This document shows, piece by piece, positions 8,038 through 16,100 of a DNA stretch of 64,000 bases (positions are counted from its first letter, which is position 1; each line of letters starts with the position of its first letter). The stretch is from Blautia sp. AF19-10LB (GTDB lineage: Bacteria > Bacillota > Clostridia > Lachnospirales > Lachnospiraceae): contig NZ_QTWS01000019.1 of the NCBI RefSeq assembly GCF_003461245.1, positions 1-64,000 of the forward strand, written 5' to 3'. The translations under genes and the position numbers were made by a program. The notes under the pieces are model-generated. The model did no database searches and was not told the DNA's origin. It saw only the letters and a program-made list of their open reading frames with translations.

Positions 8038-8979
8038 TTAATATCTGTCATCGCGTTGGATGCCAATATCAGAAATCTTACCATTATCAATTATGAAACC
8101 TATATCTTCTGATACTTTATATGAAACCCATTTGTCTGGATCTGGGTCTGGCTTTGGAATTATTTTTCCACAAAATTCAACGCCTTCAAATAGTACGGCT
8201 ACAGATACTGCACTGCTGTCAATAGAAGAAATAGTACTTTCGATATCCTCTGGATTAGCAGCTTCAATCTGGGCATTGTACATCTCAACCAGTTTCTTTT
8301 GAGCATCAGTAGCGGTCGTGTCGTCATAACCTACCTGTACTGAAAAATATTTGGCATCATACGCTGAAAATAAATCCGAAATTGTATCACCAATTTTTAT
8401 GCCACGAAATGTTTTGCTATCAGGATAAGCAGAGGACATTATATAATCTTCTGAATCAGGTATCTCAATAGGAGCGTCATTTTTATCGTATAATTTAAAA
8501 TCTTCCAGTGAAAACCACTTTTCCTGATTCTCATATTGTGAAAGCAGTTCTTTGGCAGCTCCTTCTGGCTTATATTCCCCGGTTTTGTAGTCTATAATTT
8601 CAAAGGCGGTTGCATCAGCGGAAACCGGATTGACCCAATAATAGATCAGGTCATTACTGCTACTGTGAATATTCGTTATAGAAGAGCAAGTCCAAGTATT
8701 ATCTTTTGTATAGTAACAGATCGCCTCCATGGCTACGCCATCTGCTGATAAAATGACTTGCGCAACTGTTTGAGAATCTTCTTTTTTCTCTAAATCATAA
8801 GAGGAAACTTTTTTAACACCCATATCATTCAATGACTCGGAAATTGCATCGGATAATTGGGAAGCATCTCCAGAAACGTATTTTTGATCAATATTAATAC
8901 CGTAATCGGATGCTGCAAATACAGGGATAGTATTGGCAAAAATCAATGAGCAGACAAGTGCAATCATTTTCTTTTTCAT
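8038..8979 (-). CDS. Secreted protein carried in the lysogeny block
   Basis: Start at the ATG at 8979, which has AGGGGG about eight bases upstream; the longer reading from 9009 would bury the signal peptide. About 313 residues: KKK, a hydrophobic core (MIALVCSLIFANTIPVFA) and a likely cleavage after AAS give a classic secretion signal. The mature part is acidic, mostly alpha/beta, with no known catalytic motif. Its position between two repressors means it would be expressed in the lysogen, so it may be a lysogenic-conversion (moron) gene. Function unknown. Confidence 0.7.
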   Translation of the reverse strand: MKKKMIALVCSLIFANTIPVFAASDYGINIDQKYVSGDASQLSDAISESLNDMGVKKVSSYDLEKKEDSQTVAQVILSADGVAMEAICYYTKDNTWTCSSITNIHSSSNDLIYYWVNPVSADATAFEIIDYKTGEYKPEGAAKELLSQYENQEKWFSLEDFKLYDKNDAPIEIPDSEDYIMSSAYPDSKTFRGIKIGDTISDLFSAYDAKYFSVQVGYDDTTATDAQKKLVEMYNAQIEAANPEDIESTISSIDSSAVSVAVLFEGVEFCGKIIPKPDPDPDKWVSYKVSEDIGFIIDNGKISDIGIQRDDRY

Positions 8980-9019
8980 AGTTATTTCCCCCTTTTGCTT
9001 CGGTACCACTCGAAGCTTA

Positions 9020-9382
9020 TTATTTTGCTTTCTTAAGAGGCTCGACAGTATCTTCTTCCTGCCGTTTTAAACATTTTATGTACCCCTTTAATTCACCTCG
9101 AAATTCCAACTGCGCATCATGCGGAAGTTGGTGAATCAATGCTAACCATTCGGAGTCCTCGGAGAGAATGTTCTGCTTTGAGTTTCTTTCTTTGCCCGTA
9201 AGTAAATAGTCGCTAGACACGCCTAAAAATTCACAAATTGGGATTATCATTTTTGCGGGCGGATCAGTCCCTCGGTTCTTCCAGTTGGTCATAGTGCTTG
9301 TGTTTATTCCGATAGCCCGACATAAATCAGTGGCTGTCAAAGACTTTTCTTCAAGCAGTGATAAAATACGCTGAGTGATCAT
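9020..9382 (-). CDS. XRE-family regulator, probable lysogeny repressor
   Basis: About 120 residues from the ATG at 9382, which has GGAG six bases upstream (the ATG at 9394 has no such site). The N-terminal helix-turn-helix (TATDLCRAIGINTSTMTNWKNRG, residues about 16-38) is followed by a dimerisation-like segment (FLGVSSDYLLTG) and a charged tail. It is the first gene of the leftward operon, directly beside overlapping promoters and two inverted operator copies; a third operator copy lies inside its own coding sequence at 9230-9243. That layout suits an autoregulated phage repressor. Confidence 0.8.
   Translation of the reverse strand: MITQRILSLLEEKSLTATDLCRAIGINTSTMTNWKNRGTDPPAKMIIPICEFLGVSSDYLLTGKERNSKQNILSEDSEWLALIHQLPHDAQLEFRGELKGYIKCLKRQEEDTVEPLKKAK
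9227..9246. repeat. Intragenic copy of the switch operator
   Basis: These 20 bases are identical to 9424-9443 in the promoter region but lie within the coding sequence of the 9020-9382 regulator, about 180 bases away. The core is TTCACAAATTGGGA. Confidence 0.6.
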
Positions 9383-9396
9383 ACAATTCTCCAAAA

Positions 9397-9443
9397 TCCC
9401 AAAATGTGAAAAACATGGTTGACAAATTCACAAATTGGGATTA
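9397..9443. promoter_or_regulatory. Inverted operator copies at the lysis-lysogeny switch
   Basis: TCCCAAAATGTGAA (9397-9410) and TTCACAAATTGGGA (9427-9440) are inverted copies that agree at 12 of 14 positions. The second fills the spacer of the rightward promoter, so a bound repressor would block it. The first lies in the leader of the regulator at 9020-9382. Confidence 0.6.
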
Positions 9444-9447
9444 ATAT
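9419..9447 (+). promoter_or_regulatory. Rightward switch promoter
   Basis: TTGACA (9419-9424), a 17-base spacer and TAATAT (9442-9447). The spacer is an operator copy. It would drive rightward early transcription, passing antisense to the 9496-9702 gene before reaching 9792. Confidence 0.6.
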
Positions 9448-9472
9448 TAAAAATGTAATAAACAAATGTTTA
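9444..9472 (-). promoter_or_regulatory. Leftward repressor promoter
   Basis: On the minus strand, TAAACA (9472-9467), 17 bases, TAATAT (9449-9444). Its -10 overlaps the -10 of the rightward promoter, so the two cannot be used together. ACAAATGT-type units at 9449-9456 and 9462-9469 lie within it. Confidence 0.45.
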
Positions 9473-9495
9473 ATGCAAAACAAAAAAAGAGAGAG

Positions 9496-9702
9496 TTACA
9501 TCGATAAATCGGAGAGCAATGCTTTATTGTTTTCTTCAATCATGGCCGCCACAGCAATGATAAGAGCCTCAGCAGATGCTTCCGACATAACAGTGTTTCC
9601 GGCAGGAATACCGTTTCTTAATAATTCAGAAAGAATCCGGCGGTTTTCGTCACCATAACGTTTAAGCCCAATTCTTCTGAGATTATCAATCCAATTATCC
9701 AT
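9496..9702 (-). CDS. Small phage protein of unknown function, opposed to early transcription
   Basis: 68 residues with an acidic, helical C-terminal half (SEASAEALIIAVAAMIEEN). AAAGGAG lies five bases upstream of the ATG and a promoter at 9721-9749 points at it, so it is likely real despite its size. No family recognised. It lies alone on the minus strand between the switch region and the rightward operon. Confidence 0.6.
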   Translation of the reverse strand: MDNWIDNLRRIGLKRYGDENRRILSELLRNGIPAGNTVMSEASAEALIIAVAAMIEENNKALLSDLSM

Positions 9703-9720
9703 GATAACTCCTTTCTGATT

Positions 9721-9749
9721 ATTTTAATGCAATCGCAAACAAATGTAAA
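9721..9749 (-). promoter_or_regulatory. Promoter of the 9496-9702 gene
   Basis: On the minus strand, TTTACA (9749-9744), 17 bases, TAAAAT (9726-9721). The -35 is covered by an ACAAATGT operator unit. Confidence 0.55.
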
Positions 9750-9772
9750 CAACAAATGTAATAAACATTTGT
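9739..9772. promoter_or_regulatory. Triple operator between divergent genes
   Basis: ACAAATGT at 9739-9746 and 9752-9759, and its reverse ACATTTGT at 9765-9772, all start 13 bases apart. The site lies between the leftward 9702 gene and the rightward 9792 gene. No clear rightward promoter is visible inside it. Confidence 0.6.
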
Positions 9773-9791
9773 TGAAAACGGAGGTGATATT

Positions 9792-9992
9792 TTGAAGCGA
9801 AAACTGTCGCCATGGTGCAAAGAAGTAAAGAAAACCTTAATCGACAGAGATATGTCTGTCACGGAATTGTGCGGTGAAGTTGGGATGTGCAGGAACTACG
9901 TGACAACCACCATAAATGGAAGAATGTATGCACCTGCACTTGCTGAAAAAATCAGCAAGGCTCTGGATATCGATACAGAGTACACAATTTAA
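9792..9992 (+). CDS. Small helix-turn-helix protein (Cro-like)
   Basis: 66 residues, start TTG at 9792, preceded by GGAGGTGAT, an almost full match to the 16S rRNA tail. The helix-turn-helix is SVTELCGEVGMCRNYVTTTING (residues about 22-43). It is the first gene of the rightward operon, which with its size suggests a Cro-type early regulator acting on the ACAAATGT or TTCACAAATT operators. Confidence 0.75.
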   Translation: MKRKLSPWCKEVKKTLIDRDMSVTELCGEVGMCRNYVTTTINGRMYAPALAEKISKALDIDTEYTI

Positions 9993-10033
9993 TTACCATA
10001 ACTTGATTATACAGCTTATAGAAGGAGAGAAAA

Positions 10034-10510
10034 ATGTCGAAATTTGCTACGAAAGCAGCGGCTAATATGTTTTGCCAGGCACGATATGAGGCGGCAAAGT
10101 CAAATGAGCGTCTGAGCAGCAGAGAAGGTGCTGCGGAAGAAATAGGAATTGATCGTACAAGGCTAGCCAGAATCGAACTTGGGAGCACGATACCATATCA
10201 GGAGGAAGTTCTTCTGATGGCTGACTGCTATAAGGCACCGGAATTGAAAGGAAATTATTGCCGGGAGATGTGCCCGCTTGGAAAGAACATGCCGAAGATA
10301 GAGAATGCAGGACTGGATAGAATCAGCCTGAGAATGCTTTCTTCTTTAAAGAAGATAAACGAGGCAAAGGAATCACTTCTTGATATTACGGCAGACGGAA
10401 TTATCTCAGAAGAGGAAAAACCGGAACTGAAAAAAATCATTCAGACATTGGACGAAGTAAATGAGATCACGCAGAATCTGAAAAATTGGGTTGAGAGAAA
10501 TCTGGAATGA
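10034..10510 (+). CDS. XRE-type regulator, 158 residues
   Basis: The N-terminal half has a helix-turn-helix (SSREGAAEEIGIDRTRLARIE, residues about 29-49). The middle has a Cys cluster (NYCREMCPLGKNM) and the C-terminal half is a long acidic helix suited to oligomerisation. Proteins of this shape are common in early operons of Clostridia phages. The target is unknown. AGAAGGAGAGA lies just before the ATG. Confidence 0.75.
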   Translation: MSKFATKAAANMFCQARYEAAKSNERLSSREGAAEEIGIDRTRLARIELGSTIPYQEEVLLMADCYKAPELKGNYCREMCPLGKNMPKIENAGLDRISLRMLSSLKKINEAKESLLDITADGIISEEEKPELKKIIQTLDEVNEITQNLKNWVERNLE

Positions 10511-10520
10511 GGTGCTTGGT

Positions 10521-10742
10521 ATGAAAAATGCAAACGGTGTAATCAAAAAGCTTACATCTGCGGAACGTTCTTACTATACAGCCGCTGAGGTCAGAGAAAT
10601 GATGGGTGTGAGCAGGGATACGGCATATCGCATGATACGCTCCCTTAGGTCGGACCTGATAGCCGATGGACAGCTTGCCAAGGGGTATCCGTCAGGGAAA
10701 ATCCCCAAAAAGGCATTTAACAAATTATACATGATTGAATGA
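10521..10742 (+). CDS. Excisionase-like helix-turn-helix protein
   Basis: 73 residues from the ATG at 10521 (GAGGTG seven bases upstream); the longer frame from 10491 overlaps the previous gene. YYTAAEVREMMGVSRDTAYRMIRSL is a MerR/excisionase-type helix-turn-helix, followed by a basic wing (GYPSGKIPKKAF). It may act as directionality factor for the integrase or as a replication-region DNA binder. Confidence 0.65.
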   Translation: MKNANGVIKKLTSAERSYYTAAEVREMMGVSRDTAYRMIRSLRSDLIADGQLAKGYPSGKIPKKAFNKLYMIE

Positions 10743-10756
10743 AAGGAGTGGATACG

Positions 10757-10927
10757 ATGGCTTTTTATAGAATCTGCCCGGATTGCGGAGCGTATCTGGA
10801 TCCGGGAGAACAGTGCAGTTGCCACGAAGAACACCTGATCGAAATGGAAAGAAAAGAAAAAGCAACTGCATTTGTTGAAAAGATGGTGAAAGAAGAAAGG
10901 AATGGCCAGCTTCGCCTGGCGGTATAG
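10757..10927 (+). CDS. Small Cys-rich protein
   Basis: 56 residues from the ATG at 10757 with AAAGGAG upstream. The N-terminus has a zinc-ribbon-like set (CPDCGAYLDPGEQCSCHE) and the rest is a charged helix. No function assigned. Confidence 0.55.
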   Translation: MAFYRICPDCGAYLDPGEQCSCHEEHLIEMERKEKATAFVEKMVKEERNGQLRLAV

Positions 10928-10936
10928 GAAGGAAAG

Positions 10937-11104
10937 ATGTTAACACCAAAAGATCTTGAAAAATATCATCAGGCCGCAGAGCGGATCCTGAATGCAATGG
11001 ATAACAGCCCGGTGCCGATCAGCTGGCACGAAATGGACAGAATGGCATTGCAGAGTGTTATCGCAAAGGAATTGATTCTCATTGACAAGGAGGCGAGAAG
11101 ATGA
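10937..11104 (+). CDS. Small helical protein, 55 residues
   Basis: Open frame from the ATG at 10937 (GGAAGGAAAG upstream) to a TGA at 11102-11104 that overlaps the next start (ATGA). It begins MLTPKDLEKYHQAAERIL and is mostly helical. The tight coupling on both sides supports it. Function unknown. Confidence 0.5.
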   Translation: MLTPKDLEKYHQAAERILNAMDNSPVPISWHEMDRMALQSVIAKELILIDKEARR

Positions 11105-11457
11105 ATGTATGCGAAGTGCCGGATGTGTGCAAAAACATGGAATATAAGCTTGTTACAGAAGATTCCAAAACAAGGGTATATCTGTCCCTGGTGCGAGAAT
11201 TCAATAAGGCAGAGTATGAGAAATACTATCGTGCCAAAAAGAAAGCAAAAATGAAAAAACGAATTATTCTTGCTGCAAAAGTCATGAAATATGTAGTTCC
11301 CGTTCTGGTGAGTACAGTGCTTTATAATGCACTGTCCCAGAGACTTTATATCGAAAGAGGAAGCCACGAAATTGGTTCAGAGGCATTTCTGGTCGGAATG
11401 ATCGGACTTGGCATCTTCTGTTTCCTTAGCTGGCTCGTAGGAGGTGATGAATATTAA
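11101..11457 (+). CDS. Small membrane protein
   Basis: 118 residues. The basic stretch YYRAKKKAKMKKR is followed by two hydrophobic helices (about residues 60-78 and 95-112). Start overlaps the previous stop by four bases. No family recognised; an early membrane-acting phage factor is possible. Confidence 0.55.
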   Translation: MNVCEVPDVCKNMEYKLVTEDSKTRVYLSLVREFNKAEYEKYYRAKKKAKMKKRIILAAKVMKYVVPVLVSTVLYNALSQRLYIERGSHEIGSEAFLVGMIGLGIFCFLSWLVGGDEY

Positions 11458-11463
11458 AAAGGC

Positions 11464-11564
11464 CTTGGATAATAAGGGGAAAGCGGAGTGTAGACGGCAC
11501 CCACGATCCTATCCAAGACCAGTCAGAACTTTAAAAACAGGTTTGAGACCCATTGTTTTTAAGT
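11464..11564 (+). ncRNA. Structured leader or embedded RNA before the 373-residue gene
   Basis: The 147-base gap 11458-11604 holds two strong pairings. CTTGGATA (11464-11471) pairs perfectly with TATCCAAG (11510-11517). ACTT-T-AAAAACA (11528-11539) pairs with TGTTTTTAAGT (11554-11564) through one bulge, with an inner GGT/ACC. A 53-codon frame (11447-11608) crosses the gap but has an Arg/Lys/Pro/Ser-rich product unlike its neighbours, so an RNA element is the better reading. Confidence 0.4.
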
Positions 11565-11604
11565 CAACGTCATTTTATCACAAAAATAGGAGGTTATCAA
11601 GTAG

Positions 11605-12726
11605 ATGAAAGAGGTTTTAGGAAGCTTGCCGGAAGTTATAACGGCATACAAAAATTATAACCTGCTGGTGCCGACAGCAACGGATGTGCAACTTAATCCA
11701 TTCTACAAATTCCATGTAGAAGAGGTTCCGGTTGATCTGGGCGAAAACAGCGGAGACATTTTCAAGGTTGGCTCAGTTAAGACTGGGAAGCAGGATGAGA
11801 GAGGAAAGGATATCTGGGAAGATGTGTTTTCCTTATCTAAGCCATTGCTCAACAAAATGGCTATGGCGGCCGGTATCCAGTTCAATCCAAAGGAAACATA
11901 TGGTGAGCGTATCGACCGGGTTACATACCGGGCACAGGCTCAGGGAGCTATGCGCAAGGCTGACGGAACAGCCAGAACAGAAACCGATCAGAAGGTGATC
12001 TGTCTTGAGGACGAAGAAGAGAAGTATCGCATTGAGTTTGCGGATAAAGCTGCAAAAGGCATAACTGATGAAAAACAGGCACAGGCAGCTGCGGAAATCT
12101 TTTCTGGACAATGGGTGGAATCCAAAAATAAATGGGGAAAGAAATGCCAGGCTTTTGTGATCGCGAAAGAAGACAGGGATAGATATATTGATCGCTCCGT
12201 CATGGTAAACATGGCACTGCTGAAAAAGACCTGGGCTGAAAAAGCTATGACCGGTGCAAAGCTTCGTGTTATAAGAGCTCTGCTTGGTGTAAAAGGCACA
12301 TACACAAAGGCGGAATTGCAGAAGAATTTCGCTATCCCAACAGTTATCTTTTCACCTGATTTCTCGGATCCGCAGGTCAGACAGGCAATGCTGACACAAG
12401 GCATGAACTCTGTAAATAATATGTTTGGCACACCACAGATAGCAGTTAAGAGCGTGGATTTCGAATCTGAAAGCACAGTATTTACTCAAGACGATCTGGA
12501 TAATCCGGCATATGCTTCGGATACAGAAAGCGAAGACGATTATCCACCAATGCAGGAACCGGATATTGTTCCTGAACCGAAGCCAGAACCAGAGCCAGAT
12601 AGATCGGCAGATTTCCAGTGTTCCAGATGCGGTGAGGCCATAAATGAAAGAGTTTATGAATATTCAATCAATAAATTTGGAGAGCCACTTTGCATTAAAT
12701 GCCAGAGAGGAGGCGGACGCAGATGA
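11605..12726 (+). CDS. Early phage protein with C-terminal zinc ribbon, candidate recombination partner
   Basis: 373 residues. The N-terminal two thirds are alpha/beta with no motif I can name; a basic helical stretch lies at KKTWAEKAMTGAKLRVIRAL. A low-complexity linker (EPEPKPEPEPD type) leads to a zinc ribbon (CSRCGEAINERV...CIKC). It precedes DUF3846-like and SbcDC genes with four-base overlaps, so it is co-translated with the nuclease. A single-strand annealing partner is possible, but this is inference from context only. Confidence 0.55.
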   Translation: MKEVLGSLPEVITAYKNYNLLVPTATDVQLNPFYKFHVEEVPVDLGENSGDIFKVGSVKTGKQDERGKDIWEDVFSLSKPLLNKMAMAAGIQFNPKETYGERIDRVTYRAQAQGAMRKADGTARTETDQKVICLEDEEEKYRIEFADKAAKGITDEKQAQAAAEIFSGQWVESKNKWGKKCQAFVIAKEDRDRYIDRSVMVNMALLKKTWAEKAMTGAKLRVIRALLGVKGTYTKAELQKNFAIPTVIFSPDFSDPQVRQAMLTQGMNSVNNMFGTPQIAVKSVDFESESTVFTQDDLDNPAYASDTESEDDYPPMQEPDIVPEPKPEPEPDRSADFQCSRCGEAINERVYEYSINKFGEPLCIKCQRGGGRR

Positions 12727-13166
12727 AAATAATAAAGGTATCAACAGAATTGGAAATGTCCGTACATGAATTTCCGGAAGGGACTATGAGAGAACAGAAC
12801 AAAGCTCTGTATGATCTGATCGGGAACGGGTGCGACATAGTTGAGCATGTAATGCCGAAGAGATTATACAGAGAACTGAAAATGCCATCTACTCCTGTTA
12901 AAGAACCAGGGAAGTGTGTGAGCATGCTGATTGATGAAGAGGGAAGATTGAAGCCGAACAAAGCAAATTTGATCGGAAGTTATCTTTACGAATTTGATAA
13001 ACACGGATGCCCCATTGTTGGAAATATTCTCTTTATCGGAGAAAAGATGGGAGATGATGGCGTTGAATTCTGCGGAATTAGCGAGGAGAACTTTTCACTT
13101 TTAGAAACGGAATTGAAGAACATGATCACAGCGATGAAAACAACAGTAAAGGAAATGAGCAAATGA
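12723..13166 (+). CDS. DUF3846-like protein
   Basis: 147 residues from the ATG at 12723 (GGAGG nine bases upstream, four-base overlap with the previous gene). The start MKIIKVSTELEMSVHEFP and the following ALYDLIG resemble DUF3846 proteins, which are common in phages and plasmids but of unknown role. The stop overlaps the start of the SbcDC gene by four bases. Confidence 0.6.
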   Translation: MKIIKVSTELEMSVHEFPEGTMREQNKALYDLIGNGCDIVEHVMPKRLYRELKMPSTPVKEPGKCVSMLIDEEGRLKPNKANLIGSYLYEFDKHGCPIVGNILFIGEKMGDDGVEFCGISEENFSLLETELKNMITAMKTTVKEMSK

Positions 13167-16100
13167 AAATACTTCATACTGCCGACTGGCATATCGGCCA
13201 GTTTAAAGGACCTGTAGTGGACGGAGTAAATCTCCGTTTGCAGGACACAGTAAAATGTCTTGAATATATGGTTGAGGTAGCCCAGAAAGAGAAACCTGAC
13301 ATTGTTTGCATTTCTGGTGATATCTTCCACCAGGAGCAGATTGGTCCGGTACGGTACTCGGACGAAATGATTATTGCAACAGATACGATCACAAAATTGG
13401 CTGACATTGCGAAAGGGGTGATCGTAATGAGAGGAACGCCGAACCATGATGGAAGCGGACAGTTCAGAGTTTTGGATAGGATGTTTGTGAAAACTAGTCA
13501 TGTGCATATAATAACAGCTCCAACTGTCCTTCACACACCATATACAGACATTGCCTGCATACCGGGATTTGACAAACAGGAGTTCAGAGCAAAATTCCCT
13601 GGTTTATCTGCAGACGAAGAAAATCTTGCATGGACGAAATATATTTCAGATATGGTTTTTGCATTGAGAGCAGAGTGTGAAAAGACACCGATTCTCATGG
13701 CACATTATACGGTTCCTGGTTGCAACATGGAATCAGGGCAGACTTCCTTCTTCACAAACTTTGAGCCGGTCATTCCAAGAGAAGCTTTAATGGCCGCAAG
13801 ATATGAGGCGGTACTTCTTGGTCATATCCATCGCCCGCAAATCATTGAAGGATTTGACAATGTATTCTATTCCGGAGCAATCAATGCAATGAATTTTAAT
13901 GATGAAGGACAGGAGCGTGGATTCTGGATTCATGAATTTAATGAGAAAGGCACTCTGGTAAAAGGACATAGATACACTACTCCATACAGACAGTTCCACA
14001 CTATCACCTGGGATCCTGATGAAGTTGGCGATTATATCCGCGAAGGGGCTATGTATCTCCACAGAACAGGCATTTCAGAAGAGGTGACGGATAAGATAGT
14101 CCGGGTGCGGTATTCCTGCACATCTGAGCAGAAAAAGGCGCTCAACATTCCACTACTGCAAAAGAACCTGTATGAGCTTGGTGCATTCTATGTGGCAGAT
14201 ATTGAAGCAGAAAGCACTATTGATATCACGAACCGCGGACTTCTCTCGGAGGAAAGTGACCCACGGCTGAATCTGAAAAAATGGTTGGAGGAAAAGACAT
14301 TTAAGAATCCAGACAAAATCGTGGAGCTTGCCGAGCCGATCATAGCAGAAGCCATGAAACAGAGTACCACCGCAGAGATTCACGGCGTGTTTAAGCCGGT
14401 ATCTATTTCTGTCAGAAATTACAGAAACTACAAGGAAGAAAACTTTGATTTTTCAGACATTTCATTCTGCACGATCAATGGAGTAAACGGTGCAGGAAAG
14501 AGCAGCCTTTTCATGGATGCTATTGTGGATTGTCTGTTTGAAGAAACCCGTGAGGGAGACTGTAAGGCGTGGATCCGAGGTACAGAGGATGCAAGAAGCG
14601 GTTTCATAGAATTTATTTTCGACATCGGAGAGAAACGATTCCGGGTAGTCCGCACCAGAACAAAATCCGGAAAACCAACACTGAACTTGTCACAGTATCA
14701 GGAAGAAAGTGCTGACTGGATGAATCTGTCCAAGGAAAGAATCATTGACACACAGGCAGAGATAGAGAAGCTTCTTGGTATGGACAGCATGACATTTCGC
14801 AGCTGTGCATTGATCATGCAGGATCAGTATGGATTATTCTTGCAGGCAAAGAAAGATGAACGTATCGCAATTCTTGGAAATTTACTCGGGCTTGGGATAT
14901 ATGGAGTGATGGAACTGGATGCCAGAAAGAAGCTTGCTGATTCCAGAAAAGAACTGGTTTCTAAAAAAGAAGCCGTCCGGATCAAGACTGACTTCATTAA
15001 GGCACAGGGAAAACCAGAGGAAGAACTGAAAACGGTAGAAAAAGACATTCTTAAAAATCAGGAAGAACTTGAAAATCTGGATGAATCCAGAAGAAATCTG
15101 ATCGAGCGTCAGGAAAAAATATCTGAGGCCGAGAAGGAAAGTGAAAAAATCAGAAGTGATTTGAAAGAATGCTCAGAAGAATACAGTGCAATGGCAAACG
15201 ATCTGGACCATTCAAAGCAGACATTGACAGCGTGCAATAATCTATTGGAACTGGCCGATGTGATACGGGAAAAAGCAAAACAGCATTCTGAATTATCTTT
15301 ACAGCTTTCTGAAGTAGAGAAGGACGTTATTAAATATAAAAACGCAAAAAGAACACTGGATAGCTATAACGAAGATATTGATCGCTACCAGAGACTTATT
15401 GACAAAAACAAATTCAGAAACAAGCAGATACATTTGCAGATTTCTCAGCTTGCTCTTAATGTCCCAGAGGACTTGGAAGAAAGACTTGATGCACTGGCAA
15501 ATGAAAGAAAAGAGATTGAGAGCCAGCAGGAAAAAAGATACCTGTATTCTACGGCTCAAAACGAATTGCACGAAATTGACTCATCCTATTCGCAGAAAAT
15601 CTCAGGAGCAGTAAACCGACGTGATCATCGGCAGAAAAGGATATCTGAGATAAGGCAGCAGGAAGAATTCATGAAGAATTCTGGGTGCCCGGATATTGAG
15701 AGTGCAAGCTGCAGGTTCCTGTCGAAAGCGGTTGAAGATGTCAAAAGCCTTCCGGTTGAACTGGATAACTTGAAAAAATGCGAGGAAGAGATTGAGATAT
15801 TAACATCTGAACGCAACCAAAAAATAGCCGATAAACAGGAAAAAATTAAAAACATAGAATATGATCCTAAACGCCTTGCTATTCTGACGGCATCTGTCAC
15901 TGAGCTTTCCAAATATGAACGCATAAAGAAAGATGCGGAGCAGAACAAACTTGAAATTGCCCGTTTAGAGGCCGAAAAGGAATCGAACGATAAAAATATA
16001 GGGCAGTGTGAGGAAAATCTGCTACAGGTCAAATTAAAGGCCTCTGAGATAACGGAAACAGTTAATAAACTATCGGGATCAGTTGACAGACAAGAACAGA

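Noticed and set aside
11447..11608. 53-codon frame across the structured gap
   Set aside because: The ribosome site is too close to the ATG and the Arg/Lys/Pro/Ser-rich product is unlike a folded protein. The strong inverted repeats favour an RNA element, so it is not listed as a gene.
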